This document shows, piece after piece, positions 46,630-55,299 of a stretch of 64,000 nt of DNA. The notes under the pieces are model-generated. The model saw only the letters and a program-made list of their open reading frames with translations, did no database searches and was not told the DNA's origin. Made by a program: the position numbers and the translations under genes. Positions within the stretch are counted from its first letter, which is position 1, and each line of letters begins with the position of its first letter. Origin of the DNA: Acetobacter sp. (GTDB lineage: Bacteria; Pseudomonadota; Alphaproteobacteria; Acetobacterales; Acetobacteraceae); contig JAFVHT010000001.1 of assembly GCA_017474285.1 (NCBI GenBank), positions 1-64,000 on the forward strand, in the 5' to 3' direction.

Positions 46630-46893
46630 TTAGAAACCACCTGAAAGGCCTTTTAAACAACCTTGTGCATATTCTATAACATCGTCTGGTGCGTCAGCTT
46701 TAAGATCACCGATACCAGGAAGATTGTTAGCAGTAGGCTTTGTATATTTTAGAAGTCTTCTATAAATATCTCTATGCTTATCTAAATAGTTCCCATCACA
46801 TGTTTCTTGAGTTGGTTTGGGCATTTTTTCTGCTTTTCCGCAACTAGAAAGGAAAATAGCGAAACATAGAACTAAAAGCGAAATGGATTTCAT
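46630..46893 (-). CDS. Small lipoprotein of the P-x-P-x-x-ETC family (copy B)
   Basis: Starting at ATG 46893, 87 residues. The signal MKSISLLVLCFAIFLSSC ends in a clean lipobox. The mature part begins GKAEKMPKPTQETCDGNYLDKHRD, the shared module, and extends farther than copy A with a second cysteine (AQGCLKG) near the end, at about the same relative place. The frame is open to 46986 upstream, but that extension would bury the signal peptide. Function unknown. Confidence 0.78.
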   Translation of the reverse strand: MKSISLLVLCFAIFLSSCGKAEKMPKPTQETCDGNYLDKHRDIYRRLLKYTKPTANNLPGIGDLKADAPDDVIEYAQGCLKGLSGGF

Positions 46894-47182
46894 TACTAAG
46901 ACTGATTCTTTGTAAGGTGTGTCGGTATCTGTTGAAAAAACTTGATGAACGGATGAGCAAAAGCTTGTGTTTCGGTCCCTGACCAATAGAATTTTTATAA
47001 AACAAATTTTTGTTATAAAAGTTCAAATTATGGAAGCTGTCAAGGTAATCTTAATAACCTCTATCGAGGCATAGTTGCGAGATATTTTTAATAGTCGTAT
47101 CGTGTTCCGGGTATTTTTCCTTTTCTCTTACGCAAGATAGAAGCATAATTCTAATATCGTTTTCTTTTGTTTGGTTTGTATC

Positions 47183-48208
47183 ATGACATCTCATCAACCT
47201 ATACCAACTTCTATGTATGCCATTGTTGCTGAAAAGCCTGGAGAACCAGATGTTTTATGTAGAGAATGTATTTCTGTACCGCAACCAAACAAAGGTGAAG
47301 TATTGGTGCGCGTTATGGCGGCAGGTGTTAATCGTCCGGATATTATGCAACGTAAAGGGTTATATCCACCGCCAGCTAATGCGTGCCCACGGTTAGGGTT
47401 AGAAATAGCGGGGGAGGTTGTTGCTTGTGGTGCGCCGCAAGAGGGGGAAGAAATGCCGTCTCTTGGCAGTCGTGTTTGCGCGCTTACTAACGGTGGTGGT
47501 TATGCTGAGTATTGTGTGGTGCCAGCGGGGCAATGCCTACCTTGGCCTCAAGGGATGAGTGCAGTACAAGCGGCTGCTTTGCCTGAAACGTGTTTTACAG
47601 TATGGTCTAACTTATTTATGCCTGTGATACTTCCTGCGGGTACGCGTGTTTTAGTTCATGGTGGTACGAGTGGTATTGGCACAATGGCTATTCAGCTTGT
47701 TCGTGCGTTTGGAGGAGAAGTCTACGCGACTGCGGGGACAGAAGAAAAATGTAATTTATGTAAAACTTTGGGCGCAACAGCAACGATCAACTATAAAAAT
47801 GAGGATTTTCTTACGCGTGTTCGTGAATTGACCCATAATGAAGGGGTAAATGTTATCCTTGATATTGTGGGAGGTGCGTATTTTAATCAGAATGTGAAAT
47901 GTTTAGCGGTAGATGGGCGGTTGGTGATTATTGCGTTGCAAGGAGGCGCAAAAGCCGAACAGGCCGATCTTTCGCGTATTATGACTCGACGATTAACGGT
48001 AACAGGCAGCACTTTACGCGCACGGAGTGCGGAAAACAAAATTCGTATTGCCCAAGAGTTGTATAAATATGTTTGGCCTTTGTTCGATGCGGGTACTATC
48101 GCTCCTTTAATTCACGCTGTTTTTCCCTTGGAGCATGCTGCGCAAGCTCACCAAGCTATGGAAAACGGGCAACATAGCGGTAAGATTATGTTAACATGCT
48201 CGCATTAA
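47183..48208 (+). CDS. NAD(P)H-dependent quinone oxidoreductase (zinc-less MDR family)
   Basis: A 341-residue medium-chain dehydrogenase/reductase starting at ATG 47183. It has VMAAGVNRPDIMQRKGLYPPP, the NADP site VHGGTSGIGTMAIQLVRA and LVIIALQGG. Zinc ligands are absent, as in the quinone reductase branch close to PIG3. Its stop overlaps that of the convergent small membrane protein gene by three or four bases. Confidence 0.88.
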   Translation: MTSHQPIPTSMYAIVAEKPGEPDVLCRECISVPQPNKGEVLVRVMAAGVNRPDIMQRKGLYPPPANACPRLGLEIAGEVVACGAPQEGEEMPSLGSRVCALTNGGGYAEYCVVPAGQCLPWPQGMSAVQAAALPETCFTVWSNLFMPVILPAGTRVLVHGGTSGIGTMAIQLVRAFGGEVYATAGTEEKCNLCKTLGATATINYKNEDFLTRVRELTHNEGVNVILDIVGGAYFNQNVKCLAVDGRLVIIALQGGAKAEQADLSRIMTRRLTVTGSTLRARSAENKIRIAQELYKYVWPLFDAGTIAPLIHAVFPLEHAAQAHQAMENGQHSGKIMLTCSH

Positions 48209-48468
48209 CGGCGACGCCATCGGTGCCATATGACTTCGATAATGCCATAAATGCTTGCTAACGACCAAAACACTTCTATAAGGAACGCTGCCCGATTAAA
48301 GTCATGCCAAAGGGAAGCTATCATGAGACAACAACCTAATAAATTTGTTGTAGGGTAAAGAAAACCTCGCGTGTCAACGGTTCCTTTAATATTAAGAAAA
48401 TACATGATAACAAAAAGTGTTGATCCAAAATAACCACATAGATCGTACCATTGTAAACCAGAAAGCAT
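48205..48468 (-). CDS. Small membrane protein, CBU_0592-like
   Basis: An 87-residue protein with three predicted membrane helices: YFGSTLFVIMYFLNI, YPTTNLLGCCLMIASLW and the last EVFWSLASIYGIIEVIW, ending in RWRRR. The opening WYDLCGYFGS and the FLYPTTNLLG segment match the CBU_0592 type of uncharacterised membrane protein. Convergent with the oxidoreductase. Function unknown. Confidence 0.7.
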   Translation of the reverse strand: MLSGLQWYDLCGYFGSTLFVIMYFLNIKGTVDTRGFLYPTTNLLGCCLMIASLWHDFNRAAFLIEVFWSLASIYGIIEVIWHRWRRR

Positions 48469-48615
48469 GTTATTCTCCTCTATCTTTTTTCTTTACCTGT
48501 TTTGAATGAGGAAATAAAGAGTGAGACTTGTAGTGAGATATGATCAACGTCAACGGGAATTATCTCGTTTTGTTGAGGTCGTTTATCCTTAAGCGATTAA
48601 CTCTAGAGAGAGTAT

Positions 48616-49326
48616 ATGTATTTTATGAATACGGTTCATAGTGCTTCAGATATAGAGAAAAATCTTGTGGCTGTTTATGCGCGTATGGCAGAAGCGGCTA
48701 AGCGTGCGGGACGTGATCCGTCTTCTATAACATTGGTCGCTGTTTCTAAATTTCACCCACGTGAAAGTGTTTTAGAGGCTATACAGGCGGGGCAATATAT
48801 TTTTGGAGAAAATCGTGTGCAAGAAGCTGCCGCTAAATTTCCTCCCATACAAGTCGTTACACCAGAAGTTAGTGTCCACTTAATTGGTGGATTACAAACG
48901 AATAAAGCACGTGATGCTGTACGTATCGCAACGATGATTGAGAGTTTGGACCGTCCTGCTTTAGCAGATGCGTTAGACCGAGCGGCGCAAGCAGAGGGGC
49001 GGCTTCCCGATCTTCTTATAGAAGTCAATACAGGGAGTGAGCCACAGAAATATGGTGTACCTGTTGGGGAGGCTGATGGTTTTATTCGTACATGTCGTCA
49101 ACGTTTTGGCGATAAACTTCGTGGGCTTATGTGTATTCCTCCTGTAGGGATAGACCCAACACCTCATTTTGTGATGTTGCGCACGCTGGCTCAAACGCAT
49201 GGCTTAGGTATTTTATCTATGGGGATGTCAGCTGATTTTGAACAAGCTATTATGCAAGGGGCAACGCATGTCCGTGTTGGAAGTGCTATATTTGGCGCAC
49301 GGTCTGTAGTAGGTACCTGTGTATAA
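48616..49326 (+). CDS. PLP homeostasis protein YggS/PLPBP
   Basis: A cytosolic PLP-binding protein that keeps free PLP and amino-acid pools balanced. The 236-residue product has LVAVSKFHPRE with the PLP lysine, FGENRVQEAAAKF, HLIGGLQTNKA and GILSMGMSADFEQAI followed by VRVGSAIFG. The family usually reads HFIG(R/S)LQ; here the position is HLIGGLQ. Start ATG 48616 has GAGAGAG upstream; a second ATG is at 48625. Intact. Confidence 0.93.
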   Translation: MYFMNTVHSASDIEKNLVAVYARMAEAAKRAGRDPSSITLVAVSKFHPRESVLEAIQAGQYIFGENRVQEAAAKFPPIQVVTPEVSVHLIGGLQTNKARDAVRIATMIESLDRPALADALDRAAQAEGRLPDLLIEVNTGSEPQKYGVPVGEADGFIRTCRQRFGDKLRGLMCIPPVGIDPTPHFVMLRTLAQTHGLGILSMGMSADFEQAIMQGATHVRVGSAIFGARSVVGTCV

Positions 49327-49401
49327 AGAGTGTGTTCAATAGAAAGTGTATCGTTTTGGTTCGCGCGATTTTTACCTCAAGATGTGGAGATTAATACTGC
49401 T

Positions 49402-51375
49402 ATGACAGTTCCTCCTTCTTCTCCTAATGATTCCTCTACGACGCAAGAGTCAGAAGCTCTTTTACCTGAACCACGGCGTATTGCGGAATTTGGTGCTGAT
49501 CAACATCAAGTAACAGCGCCTGTTGGGTTTGCTTCGTTATTGGGCGTGCTTGGGGTCGTCTATGGTGATATAGGCACAAGCCCTCTTTATGCTTTTCGTT
49601 CGACAGTTGAGATACTGCATAGTGATAAACAAGTAGCACCGTGGGAGATCATGGGAATTGCTAGTCTTATTTTCTGGACTATCATTCTTATTGTTACAAT
49701 TAAATACGTATTGTTGATTATGCGAGCAGACTATAATGGCGAGGGTGGTATTCTCGCCATTATGTCTTTAGCGCAACGTATGACGTCTGGAGTGCAGAGG
49801 AAAATCGTTCTTGGATTGATTGGGATTGCAGGAACGTGTCTCTTTTTTGGTGATGGCATTATTACACCAGCGATTTCTGTTTTATCGGCTATTGAGGGGA
49901 TAGAAGTCAGCGTACCAGCTGCACGTGATATTGTTATTCCGACAGCTGTTCTTGTCATTATTAGTTTGTTTAGTGTGCAATGGATTGGCACTGGAAAAGT
50001 TGGTTCTATTTTTGGTCCTATTATGCTGCTCTGGTTTGGTACAATCGGAGGGGTAGGGATTGTTGAGATTTCTCATCATCCGATGATTTTGATGGCATTA
50101 TCCCCGACATATGCCATAGAATTTATGTTTTATCATGGTACCTTGTCATTTATAACTCTGGGAGCTGTTGTTTTGTGTGTGACAAGGGCAGAAGCTTTAT
50201 ACGCGGATATGGGGCATTTTGGTCGTAATCCTATTCGCTTTGCGTGGTTATTTTTTGTATTGCCAATGTTGGTACTCAATTATTTTGGACAAGCAGCACT
50301 TGTCATCGCACATCCAAATGCTTTGTCTAATCCGTTTTTTATGCTGTGCCCGCCCTGGATGCAGGGTCCTATGGTGTTACTCTCTACACTTGCAACAGTG
50401 ATTGCTAGTCAAGCTGGTATTTCTGGAGGGTTTTCTTTGTGTCGACAACTTATGCAGCTTGGTTATGTACCACGTATGCGTATTCTGCATACTAATGCAG
50501 ATGAGGAAGGGCAAGTTTACTTACCAGATTTTAACCGTTTTTTAGCGGTTGGGTCTATTTTGTTGGTGCTAACATTCCGGAGTTCTGATGCTTTAGCTTC
50601 GGCGTATGGTATTGCTGTCACTGGAACGTTTATGTGTACATCAACGCTGGCAACGGTTGTTTTTAAGCGTTATTTTCAATGGCCAACATGGCGTGTTGCT
50701 ACGGTGTTTGGTTGCTTTTTCTTGTTGGATGGCACGTTTTTTACGGCAAATGCCCTTAAAATACCAGATGGTGGATGGGTGCCTGTTTTACTTGGACTTG
50801 TGCTTATCTTAATGATGATTACATGGAAAAAAGGTCGTAGTCTTGTTATTGCACGTCAACGTCAAAACAGTTTGCCTTTAAGAAGTTTTATAGCACGCTT
50901 GCCTCAATCACGTACTATTCGTGTGCCGGGTATGGCTGTATTTATGACCAGTACTCCTGATTTTGTTCCTCCATGTTTATTGTATAATTTACGCCATAAT
51001 CATATTTTGCATGATCATATTTTACTTGTAACCGTCCAAACACTTGACCAGCCAGAGGCTGACCATGGACATCGAGTAATAGTAGAAGAGTTAGCGACGA
51101 ATATTTATCGTGTCACGTTGCATTATGGTTTTATGGAAATGCCGAATATTCCGCGTGCGTTAGAAGAGATAAAAGCAAATGGCGTGAATTTTGATGCAAT
51201 CCAGGCTTCTTATTTCACTTCGCGTGAATTGATTATGCGTTCTCCTGTGCCGGGTTTAGCACGTTGGCAACAGTCCTTATTTGTTTTTATGTTCCGCAAT
51301 GCTGTTTCTAGTACAGAGTTCTTCCGTATTCCTCCCGATCGTGTGGTAGAACTTGGGGTAAAAATTGCCATCTGA
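49402..51375 (+). CDS. kup: Potassium uptake protein Kup
   Basis: Kup is a low-affinity proton-coupled potassium importer of the inner membrane. From ATG 49402 it has 657 residues with about twelve membrane segments and a cytoplasmic C-terminal part. Landmarks are LGVVYGDIGTSPLYAFR, MRADYNGEGGILAI, GDGIITPAISVLSA and VTRAEALYADMGHFG. The C-terminus ends HLFRNAVSS-like (MFRNAVSSTEFFRIP) as expected. The frame is open to 49330, but that extension is not family-like. hemW begins inside its last codons. Confidence 0.96.
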   Translation: MTVPPSSPNDSSTTQESEALLPEPRRIAEFGADQHQVTAPVGFASLLGVLGVVYGDIGTSPLYAFRSTVEILHSDKQVAPWEIMGIASLIFWTIILIVTIKYVLLIMRADYNGEGGILAIMSLAQRMTSGVQRKIVLGLIGIAGTCLFFGDGIITPAISVLSAIEGIEVSVPAARDIVIPTAVLVIISLFSVQWIGTGKVGSIFGPIMLLWFGTIGGVGIVEISHHPMILMALSPTYAIEFMFYHGTLSFITLGAVVLCVTRAEALYADMGHFGRNPIRFAWLFFVLPMLVLNYFGQAALVIAHPNALSNPFFMLCPPWMQGPMVLLSTLATVIASQAGISGGFSLCRQLMQLGYVPRMRILHTNADEEGQVYLPDFNRFLAVGSILLVLTFRSSDALASAYGIAVTGTFMCTSTLATVVFKRYFQWPTWRVATVFGCFFLLDGTFFTANALKIPDGGWVPVLLGLVLILMMITWKKGRSLVIARQRQNSLPLRSFIARLPQSRTIRVPGMAVFMTSTPDFVPPCLLYNLRHNHILHDHILLVTVQTLDQPEADHGHRVIVEELATNIYRVTLHYGFMEMPNIPRALEEIKANGVNFDAIQASYFTSRELIMRSPVPGLARWQQSLFVFMFRNAVSSTEFFRIPPDRVVELGVKIAI

Positions 51376-52537
51376 TTTTGCTACGCAAGAGGAGCCTCTT
51401 GCTTTGTATATTCATTGGCCGTTTTGTCTTTCTCGATGCCCATATTGTGATTTTAATACGTATGTACGGAAAGCGATTCCGCAAAAGCGTTTTAGGGATT
51501 TGTTATGTTCTGAGCTTGCATATGAGGCTAATCGGTTAGGGCGGCGGCGTTTAGCCTCTATCTTTTTTGGTGGGGGTACACCCTCTTTAATGTTTCCAGA
51601 AACGGTTTCACAAATCATTACAGAAGCAACAACCTATTTTGATCCTGTTTCTAATCTTGAGATTACATTAGAGGCAAATCCTACGAGCGTAGAAGTAGAA
51701 AAATTGACGCATTTTCGTCAAGCGGGTGTGAATCGTATTTCATTAGGTGTTCAAGCATTTGATGAGCAAGCATTACAATTTTTAGGGCGTCAACATTCCG
51801 TAGCGCAAGCCTATACCGCGATTGAAGCGGCAAAGGCGTTATTTCCGCGTGTTAGCTTTGACCTTATTTATGCACGTCCTGAACAAACATTTGAATCTTG
51901 GCAGCGCGAATTACGTTCTGCCTTAAATTTGATGACGGAACATATTGCGCTTTATCAGCTAACAATAGAACAGGGAACACGCTTTGACTCTCTTTATCAA
52001 GCAGGGCGATTAACTCTACCTCACGAAGAAGAGGCTGCTGCTTTATATACAATAACAAATGACATCGTGTCTTCTTATGGGTTGCGGGCTTACGAAGTGT
52101 CTAATTATGCTCGTTTAGGCTGTGAAAGCCGTCATAATTTGGTTTATTGGCGTTATGGTGATTATCTTGGGATTGGTCCTGGCGCTCATAGTCGTTTTGC
52201 TTTGCAAAAAGGTTTGTATGCAGTACAACGACAGCGCGTGCCAGAGTTGTGGGCAGATTTCGTAGAACAAAGGGGTACAGGGCAAAGCATACAAGAAAAT
52301 TTAGAGCCTCGTGCTCGTGCTCGTGAAATGCTTTTAATGGGGTTAAGAGTTGAAGAAGGGATCAATCTGCATCGTTTTGCACAACGTACAGGAATGACTC
52401 TTGAGCAAAGTGTAGATCATGATATTTTGAATAAGGCATTAGAAGAAAATTATCTTGTTCAGACAGAAACTATTTTACGAACCACACAAGAAGGACGACT
52501 ACGCTTAGAAGCTTTGTTGAGTGCGTTAGTGCTCTAA
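51365..52537 (+). CDS. hemW: Radical SAM heme chaperone HemW
   Basis: A 390-residue radical SAM protein related to coproporphyrinogen dehydrogenase HemN; HemW-type members bind and pass on heme. The cluster motif is CLSRCPYCDFNTY (Cys-x3-Cys-x2-Cys). FFGGGTPSLM, ITLEANPTSVE, RISLGVQAFD and YEVSNYA follow, and the last domain begins EMLLMGLRVEEGI. Start TTG 51365 overlaps the kup end by eleven bases. The name rests on length and the single CxxxCxxC; coproporphyrinogen oxidase activity is less likely. Confidence 0.88.
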   Translation: MPSDFATQEEPLALYIHWPFCLSRCPYCDFNTYVRKAIPQKRFRDLLCSELAYEANRLGRRRLASIFFGGGTPSLMFPETVSQIITEATTYFDPVSNLEITLEANPTSVEVEKLTHFRQAGVNRISLGVQAFDEQALQFLGRQHSVAQAYTAIEAAKALFPRVSFDLIYARPEQTFESWQRELRSALNLMTEHIALYQLTIEQGTRFDSLYQAGRLTLPHEEEAAALYTITNDIVSSYGLRAYEVSNYARLGCESRHNLVYWRYGDYLGIGPGAHSRFALQKGLYAVQRQRVPELWADFVEQRGTGQSIQENLEPRARAREMLLMGLRVEEGINLHRFAQRTGMTLEQSVDHDILNKALEENYLVQTETILRTTQEGRLRLEALLSALVL

Positions 52538-52596
52538 AAACTTGTGAAGGTTTATTGTTAAAAACAGGGAGCAGGGGCTTATACCTGTTTTGGGTA

Positions 52597-53022
52597 ATGA
52601 TTCATCTTGTTAAACTCGTTGTTGGTCTTTCTTCAATAGAGGAGCTCATAGCACGGCAAGCACAGCCACAGAATACACGTCAATATACAGGATTTGATAT
52701 GCCTTTGCCCGTTGTGCACACACGGAGTTGCCCTCGCCAAAAAGAGGCTTTGTTAAAAGGAGGCTCTCTTTATCGTGTGATAAGCGGCATGATTGTTTGT
52801 CGGCAAGAGCTGAAAGCGATTGAAAAAGAAATCCGTTCTGACGGGAGTGAGGGAACAGTGTTATTTCTTTCACCTGTTCTTATTCGTGTAGAAGCGAGAC
52901 CGATGCGTCCCTTTCAAGGGTGGCGTTATCTATCCGCTGCAGATGCGCCAGCGGATGAAGAGCCTGTTGCTTCTGATTTCTCTCAATCTTTATTATGTGA
53001 TTTATCGCGCTTGGGGTTGTAA
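52597..53022 (+). CDS. DUF1489 family protein
   Basis: A 141-residue alphaproteobacterial protein of unknown role. From ATG 52597 (MIHLVKLVVGLSSIEEL) it shows the family pattern HTRSCPRQKEALLKGGSLYRVI, a middle ICRQEL-like helix, VLIRVEARPMRPFQGWRYL and DAPAD. It lies about 60 bases after hemW and before tRNA-Glu, on the same strand. The frame extends to 52555 but has no supporting ribosome site there. Confidence 0.88.
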   Translation: MIHLVKLVVGLSSIEELIARQAQPQNTRQYTGFDMPLPVVHTRSCPRQKEALLKGGSLYRVISGMIVCRQELKAIEKEIRSDGSEGTVLFLSPVLIRVEARPMRPFQGWRYLSAADAPADEEPVASDFSQSLLCDLSRLGL

Positions 53023-53071
53023 GAAATTTGTTGTGTTAAAGATAAAAAGTGAAAAAAGAGTTTTTCTATAC

Positions 53072-53098
53072 TTGACGTTTTCAGAAATTTGTTATAAC
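53072..53098 (+). promoter_or_regulatory. Possible promoter of tRNA-Glu
   Basis: TTGACG (53072-53077) and TATAAC (53093-53098) are 15 bases apart, with the tRNA starting 22 bases later. Sequence match good; spacing short. Confidence 0.42.
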
Positions 53099-53120
53099 TA
53101 ATCATGTCAGAGACGTTTTT

Positions 53121-53196
53121 GTCCCGTTCGTCTAGAGGCCTAGGACATCGCCCTTTCACGGCGGCAACACGGGTTCGAATCCTGTACGGGACGCCA
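53121..53196 (+). tRNA. tRNA-Glu (TTC)
   Basis: Acceptor GTCCCGT pairs with ACGGGAC; the anticodon loop CTTTCAC carries TTC and the T arm GGGTTCGAATCC is intact. CCA is encoded (53194-53196). Confidence 0.96.
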
Positions 53197-53571
53197 TTAA
53201 AGATTGTGAAATAGTTGTGTATTTGTATACATAGCTTCGGCTTGAAATACCCTATCTAAGTCTCGAGTCTTTCTGTTATTTTTGTTTTTTTATTTGCACT
53301 TTGAAGTAAAAGCTCTTTGTAAAGAGCTTTTAAGACTCTATGACTGAGACTTTATATTGTTATTTGTAGACGATATTTCCTAAAAAGTAATTTTATAACA
53401 CTATCGCACTCAATGATATGTTTTGAGGTCAAGAGATTGAGAATAGAATGATAATTTAAGAGAGAAATCGAAAAAAAAATATTAAAAAGAAAAATCCTGT
53501 TTTCTTTATTTCTCTTTTATCAATTAAGTATACACTGATAAAAAGGAAAAATAAAATTTCAAGAGGTAAAG
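53197..53571. other. Intergenic region between tRNA-Glu and mucR-like gene
   Basis: AT-rich. It holds the palindrome at 53307-53332 and a run of nine A near 53471. No coding frame was found. The last 60 bases carry the ribosome site AAGAGGT of the mucR-like gene. Confidence 0.55.
53307..53332 (+). terminator. Perfect 12-base palindrome, probable terminator
   Basis: TAAAAGCTCTTT and AAAGAGCTTTTA pair fully around a two-base gap. A short T run follows inside the stem. It could end the tRNA-Glu transcript or bind a protein. Confidence 0.5.
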
Positions 53572-54096
53572 ATGTCTAAAGAGGATATAACAGGTGCTTC
53601 TGAAAGAGTTCTTTCTGACAACTAAGAACAACTAACAGAAGCCGAGTTATCACGCTTAACAAGCCAAATTATTAGTAACTACGTATCGACAAATGCGATT
53701 AGTCCGCGTGATCTTGTTGTCCTTCTGGAAGATATTAGAACCGCTTTACGTGGGAATAATATCTCTACTTCTTCAGCGTCTATTCCATCTCCTCCAGTGG
53801 TTGTTGAAAATACTCAAACTCAACCCCCGGTTACTTCTGTTGTTGTTTCTCAGCCTAAACATTTAACGTCAGTTGTTCCTATTAACCAATCTATTCAGCA
53901 TGATTATTTGGCGTTTTTGGAAGATGGAAAAAAAATGGTTATGTTGAAACGGTATTTGAAAAGAAAATATAATTTAACACTTGAGGCTTACCGAAAAAAA
54001 TGGGGTTTGCCACAAGATTATCCTATGTCAGCCCCTGGATATATAGAAGAGCGTTCTAGACTTGCAAAAGATTTTGGTCTTGGTCGACATAAATAA
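53572..54096 (+). pseudogene. MucR/Ros-family regulator with an in-frame stop and without zinc ligands
   Basis: From ATG 53572 (MSKEDITGASERVLSDN) a TAA ends the frame at codon 18 (53623-53625). The same frame then continues to 54096 with the family N-terminal LSRLTSQIISNYVSTNAIS and the C-terminal DYLAFLEDGKKMVMLKRYLK, KWGLPQDYPMSAPGY and SRLAKDFGLGRHK. A GTG at 53797 could still give 99 residues with the DNA-binding part. The usual zinc ligands (CLED, KRHL, next His) are replaced by F, Y and K. MucR controls envelope and cell-cycle genes in other species. Confidence 0.8.
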
Positions 54097-54211
54097 ACAG
54101 TAGAAATCGTTATTGATTGTCATCATGCGCTAAAAAAGGACTTTTTTCTAGTTTCAAAAAACGGGGAAAATTGTACACTCTTTATGCAGTAAAGCCATAA
54201 ATAGGAAAAAG

Positions 54212-54235
54212 GTGCGTTGTTAGACGCACTTTTTT
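54212..54235 (+). terminator. Rho-independent terminator after the mucR-like gene
   Basis: GTGCGT (54212-54217) pairs with ACGCAC (54224-54229) across TGTTAG, followed by six T. Confidence 0.82.
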
Positions 54236-54331
54236 GTTGATGGTGTAATTGTGTAAAAGCTTTATTTGATCTGTGCACAGCCTATAAGAAGAGTTCGAAG
54301 ACTAGGCGGTACTGGTTTATTGTTTTGCAGT

Positions 54332-54706
54332 TTACGTTTTAGAAAAAAGTGCCGCAGAACTTGCAATCTCTGGGTGAGCGATGGCATATGAATTACTCAT
54401 TTCACCGTCAGAGCATGTTTCTTGAGACGGTGCAGGAAAGTATCCCTACAAGAGGAAAAAAGTTTTTACAACCAACCCAAAAATCCATTTGTTCCATCGT
54501 TTTTTATCTCTATCAAGATCTGCTTTACTAGGGTCTTTTACAAGATCCAGATGTGCTTTGATATAGTCAGCAGAGCATGTTTCAGGCGTTGGATTGGGGG
54601 CTGGTGTTTCGTCAAGATATTGTGACCAAGTCGACATATCCCTGCTCAATTGTAATATTTCTTTTTTTTGTTTGCCATCCTGTTCTTTCTTGAAGCATAA
54701 TTTCAT
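54332..54706 (-). pseudogene. Decayed ETC-family reading frame holding two modules (copies C and E)
   Basis: A frame from ATG 54706 contains the module PAPNPTPETCSADYIKAHLD, then reaches a TAG at 54446-54448. The same frame goes on for 37 codons with a second module, PAPSQETCSD...SYAIAHPE, and ends at TAA 54332. Two family modules thus lie in tandem, separated by one stop. The start region overlaps a better coding-like frame (54612-54887), so the first 30 codons may not be genuine. No signal peptide is visible. It is a degraded member of the small lipoprotein family. Confidence 0.5.
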
Positions 54707-54887
54707 TACAACCTATCAGAAAATTACTGAGTGCTTTTGGTTCTATCTGTACGTAAATGGCATTAAGAGGTTGGGGATTCCCTGAATAAAGCTCTTGTGT
54801 GGCAGCTTTTATCTCAGCCGCAAACTTTTGAGTGGCAGTAACTCTATCCTTTGTTATTTGGATTTGTGCTAGGATTCTTGTTCTTGC
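54612..54887 (-). pseudogene. Start-less coding-like frame downstream of the ETC lipoprotein D
   Basis: A 92-codon open stretch without a start codon, reading TRILAQIQITKDRVTATQK, FAAEIKAATQELYSGNPQPL, NAIYVQIEPKALSNFLIGC and NITIEQGYVDLVTIS. Composition and helix pattern look like genuine protein. It follows the end of copy D in another frame, as if D once continued here and lost the frame near the A run at about 54920. No family recognised. Confidence 0.4.
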
Positions 54888-55122
54888 TTATGCGCTGTCG
54901 TCGTAATCCTGCTGTTTTTTCACGTTGCAACGTATAGTTTGCAGAACAGGTTTCAGCCATTGGTTTCGGATAGGGTCCGTACTCTTCAGTTGGTGTACTA
55001 CTTATATTTGGGATTGTACTTTGGAACGAGTTTGTATTTGAGCTATTGAGAGGGCCACAACTAGAAAGAGAAAAAGCTAAACTAAAACTTAACAAAAATT
55101 TTATGGATGGGAGGGGGTACAA
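54844..55122 (-). CDS. Small lipoprotein of the P-x-P-x-x-ETC family (copy D)
   Basis: A 92-residue frame. The signal (IKFLLSFSLAFSLSSC) has a clear lipobox with Cys at about residue 22. A Ser/Thr/Asn-rich linker of about 30 residues is followed by GPYPKPMAETCSANYTLQRE, the family module with the late His missing. The tail is basic (LRRQRISKNKN) and lacks the second cysteine of copies A and B, probably because a frameshift replaced the true end. It is likely an anchored but shortened product. Confidence 0.6.
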   Translation of the reverse strand: MYPLPSIKFLLSFSLAFSLSSCGPLNSSNTNSFQSTIPNISSTPTEEYGPYPKPMAETCSANYTLQREKTAGLRRQRISKNKNPSTNPNNKG

Positions 55123-55241
55123 AGCATTCTTTTCCTCACTGAATGAGTTGTTGTCAGAAAATTAAAAACTGCAAACGCTAGCTTTTACACAGCATTTTGT
55201 CGTTATAAAGAGTTGATTTGATATTCTCTCCTTAAAAAACA

Positions 55242-55264
55242 TCCTTCCCTCTTTTTGGGAAGGA
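55242..55264 (-). terminator. Terminator of the ferritin-like gene
   Basis: TCCTTCCC (55242-55249) pairs with GGGAAGGA (55257-55264). Read on the minus strand the hairpin is followed by TGTTTTTTAA, 36 bases after the gene's stop. Confidence 0.75.
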
Positions 55265-55299
55265 AGGATACAGAAAGGTATAGTAGCGAAAATAGTTTT

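Noticed and set aside
53797-54096. Calling the 99-codon GTG frame an intact gene on its own
   Set aside because: The family N-terminus continues upstream in the same frame beyond 53797, so the true gene begins at 53572 and is interrupted.
54349-54625. Two plus-strand frames around 54.35-54.63 kb
   Set aside because: They run opposite to the ETC modules, whose motif is clear on the minus strand; the plus frames have no motif or ribosome site.
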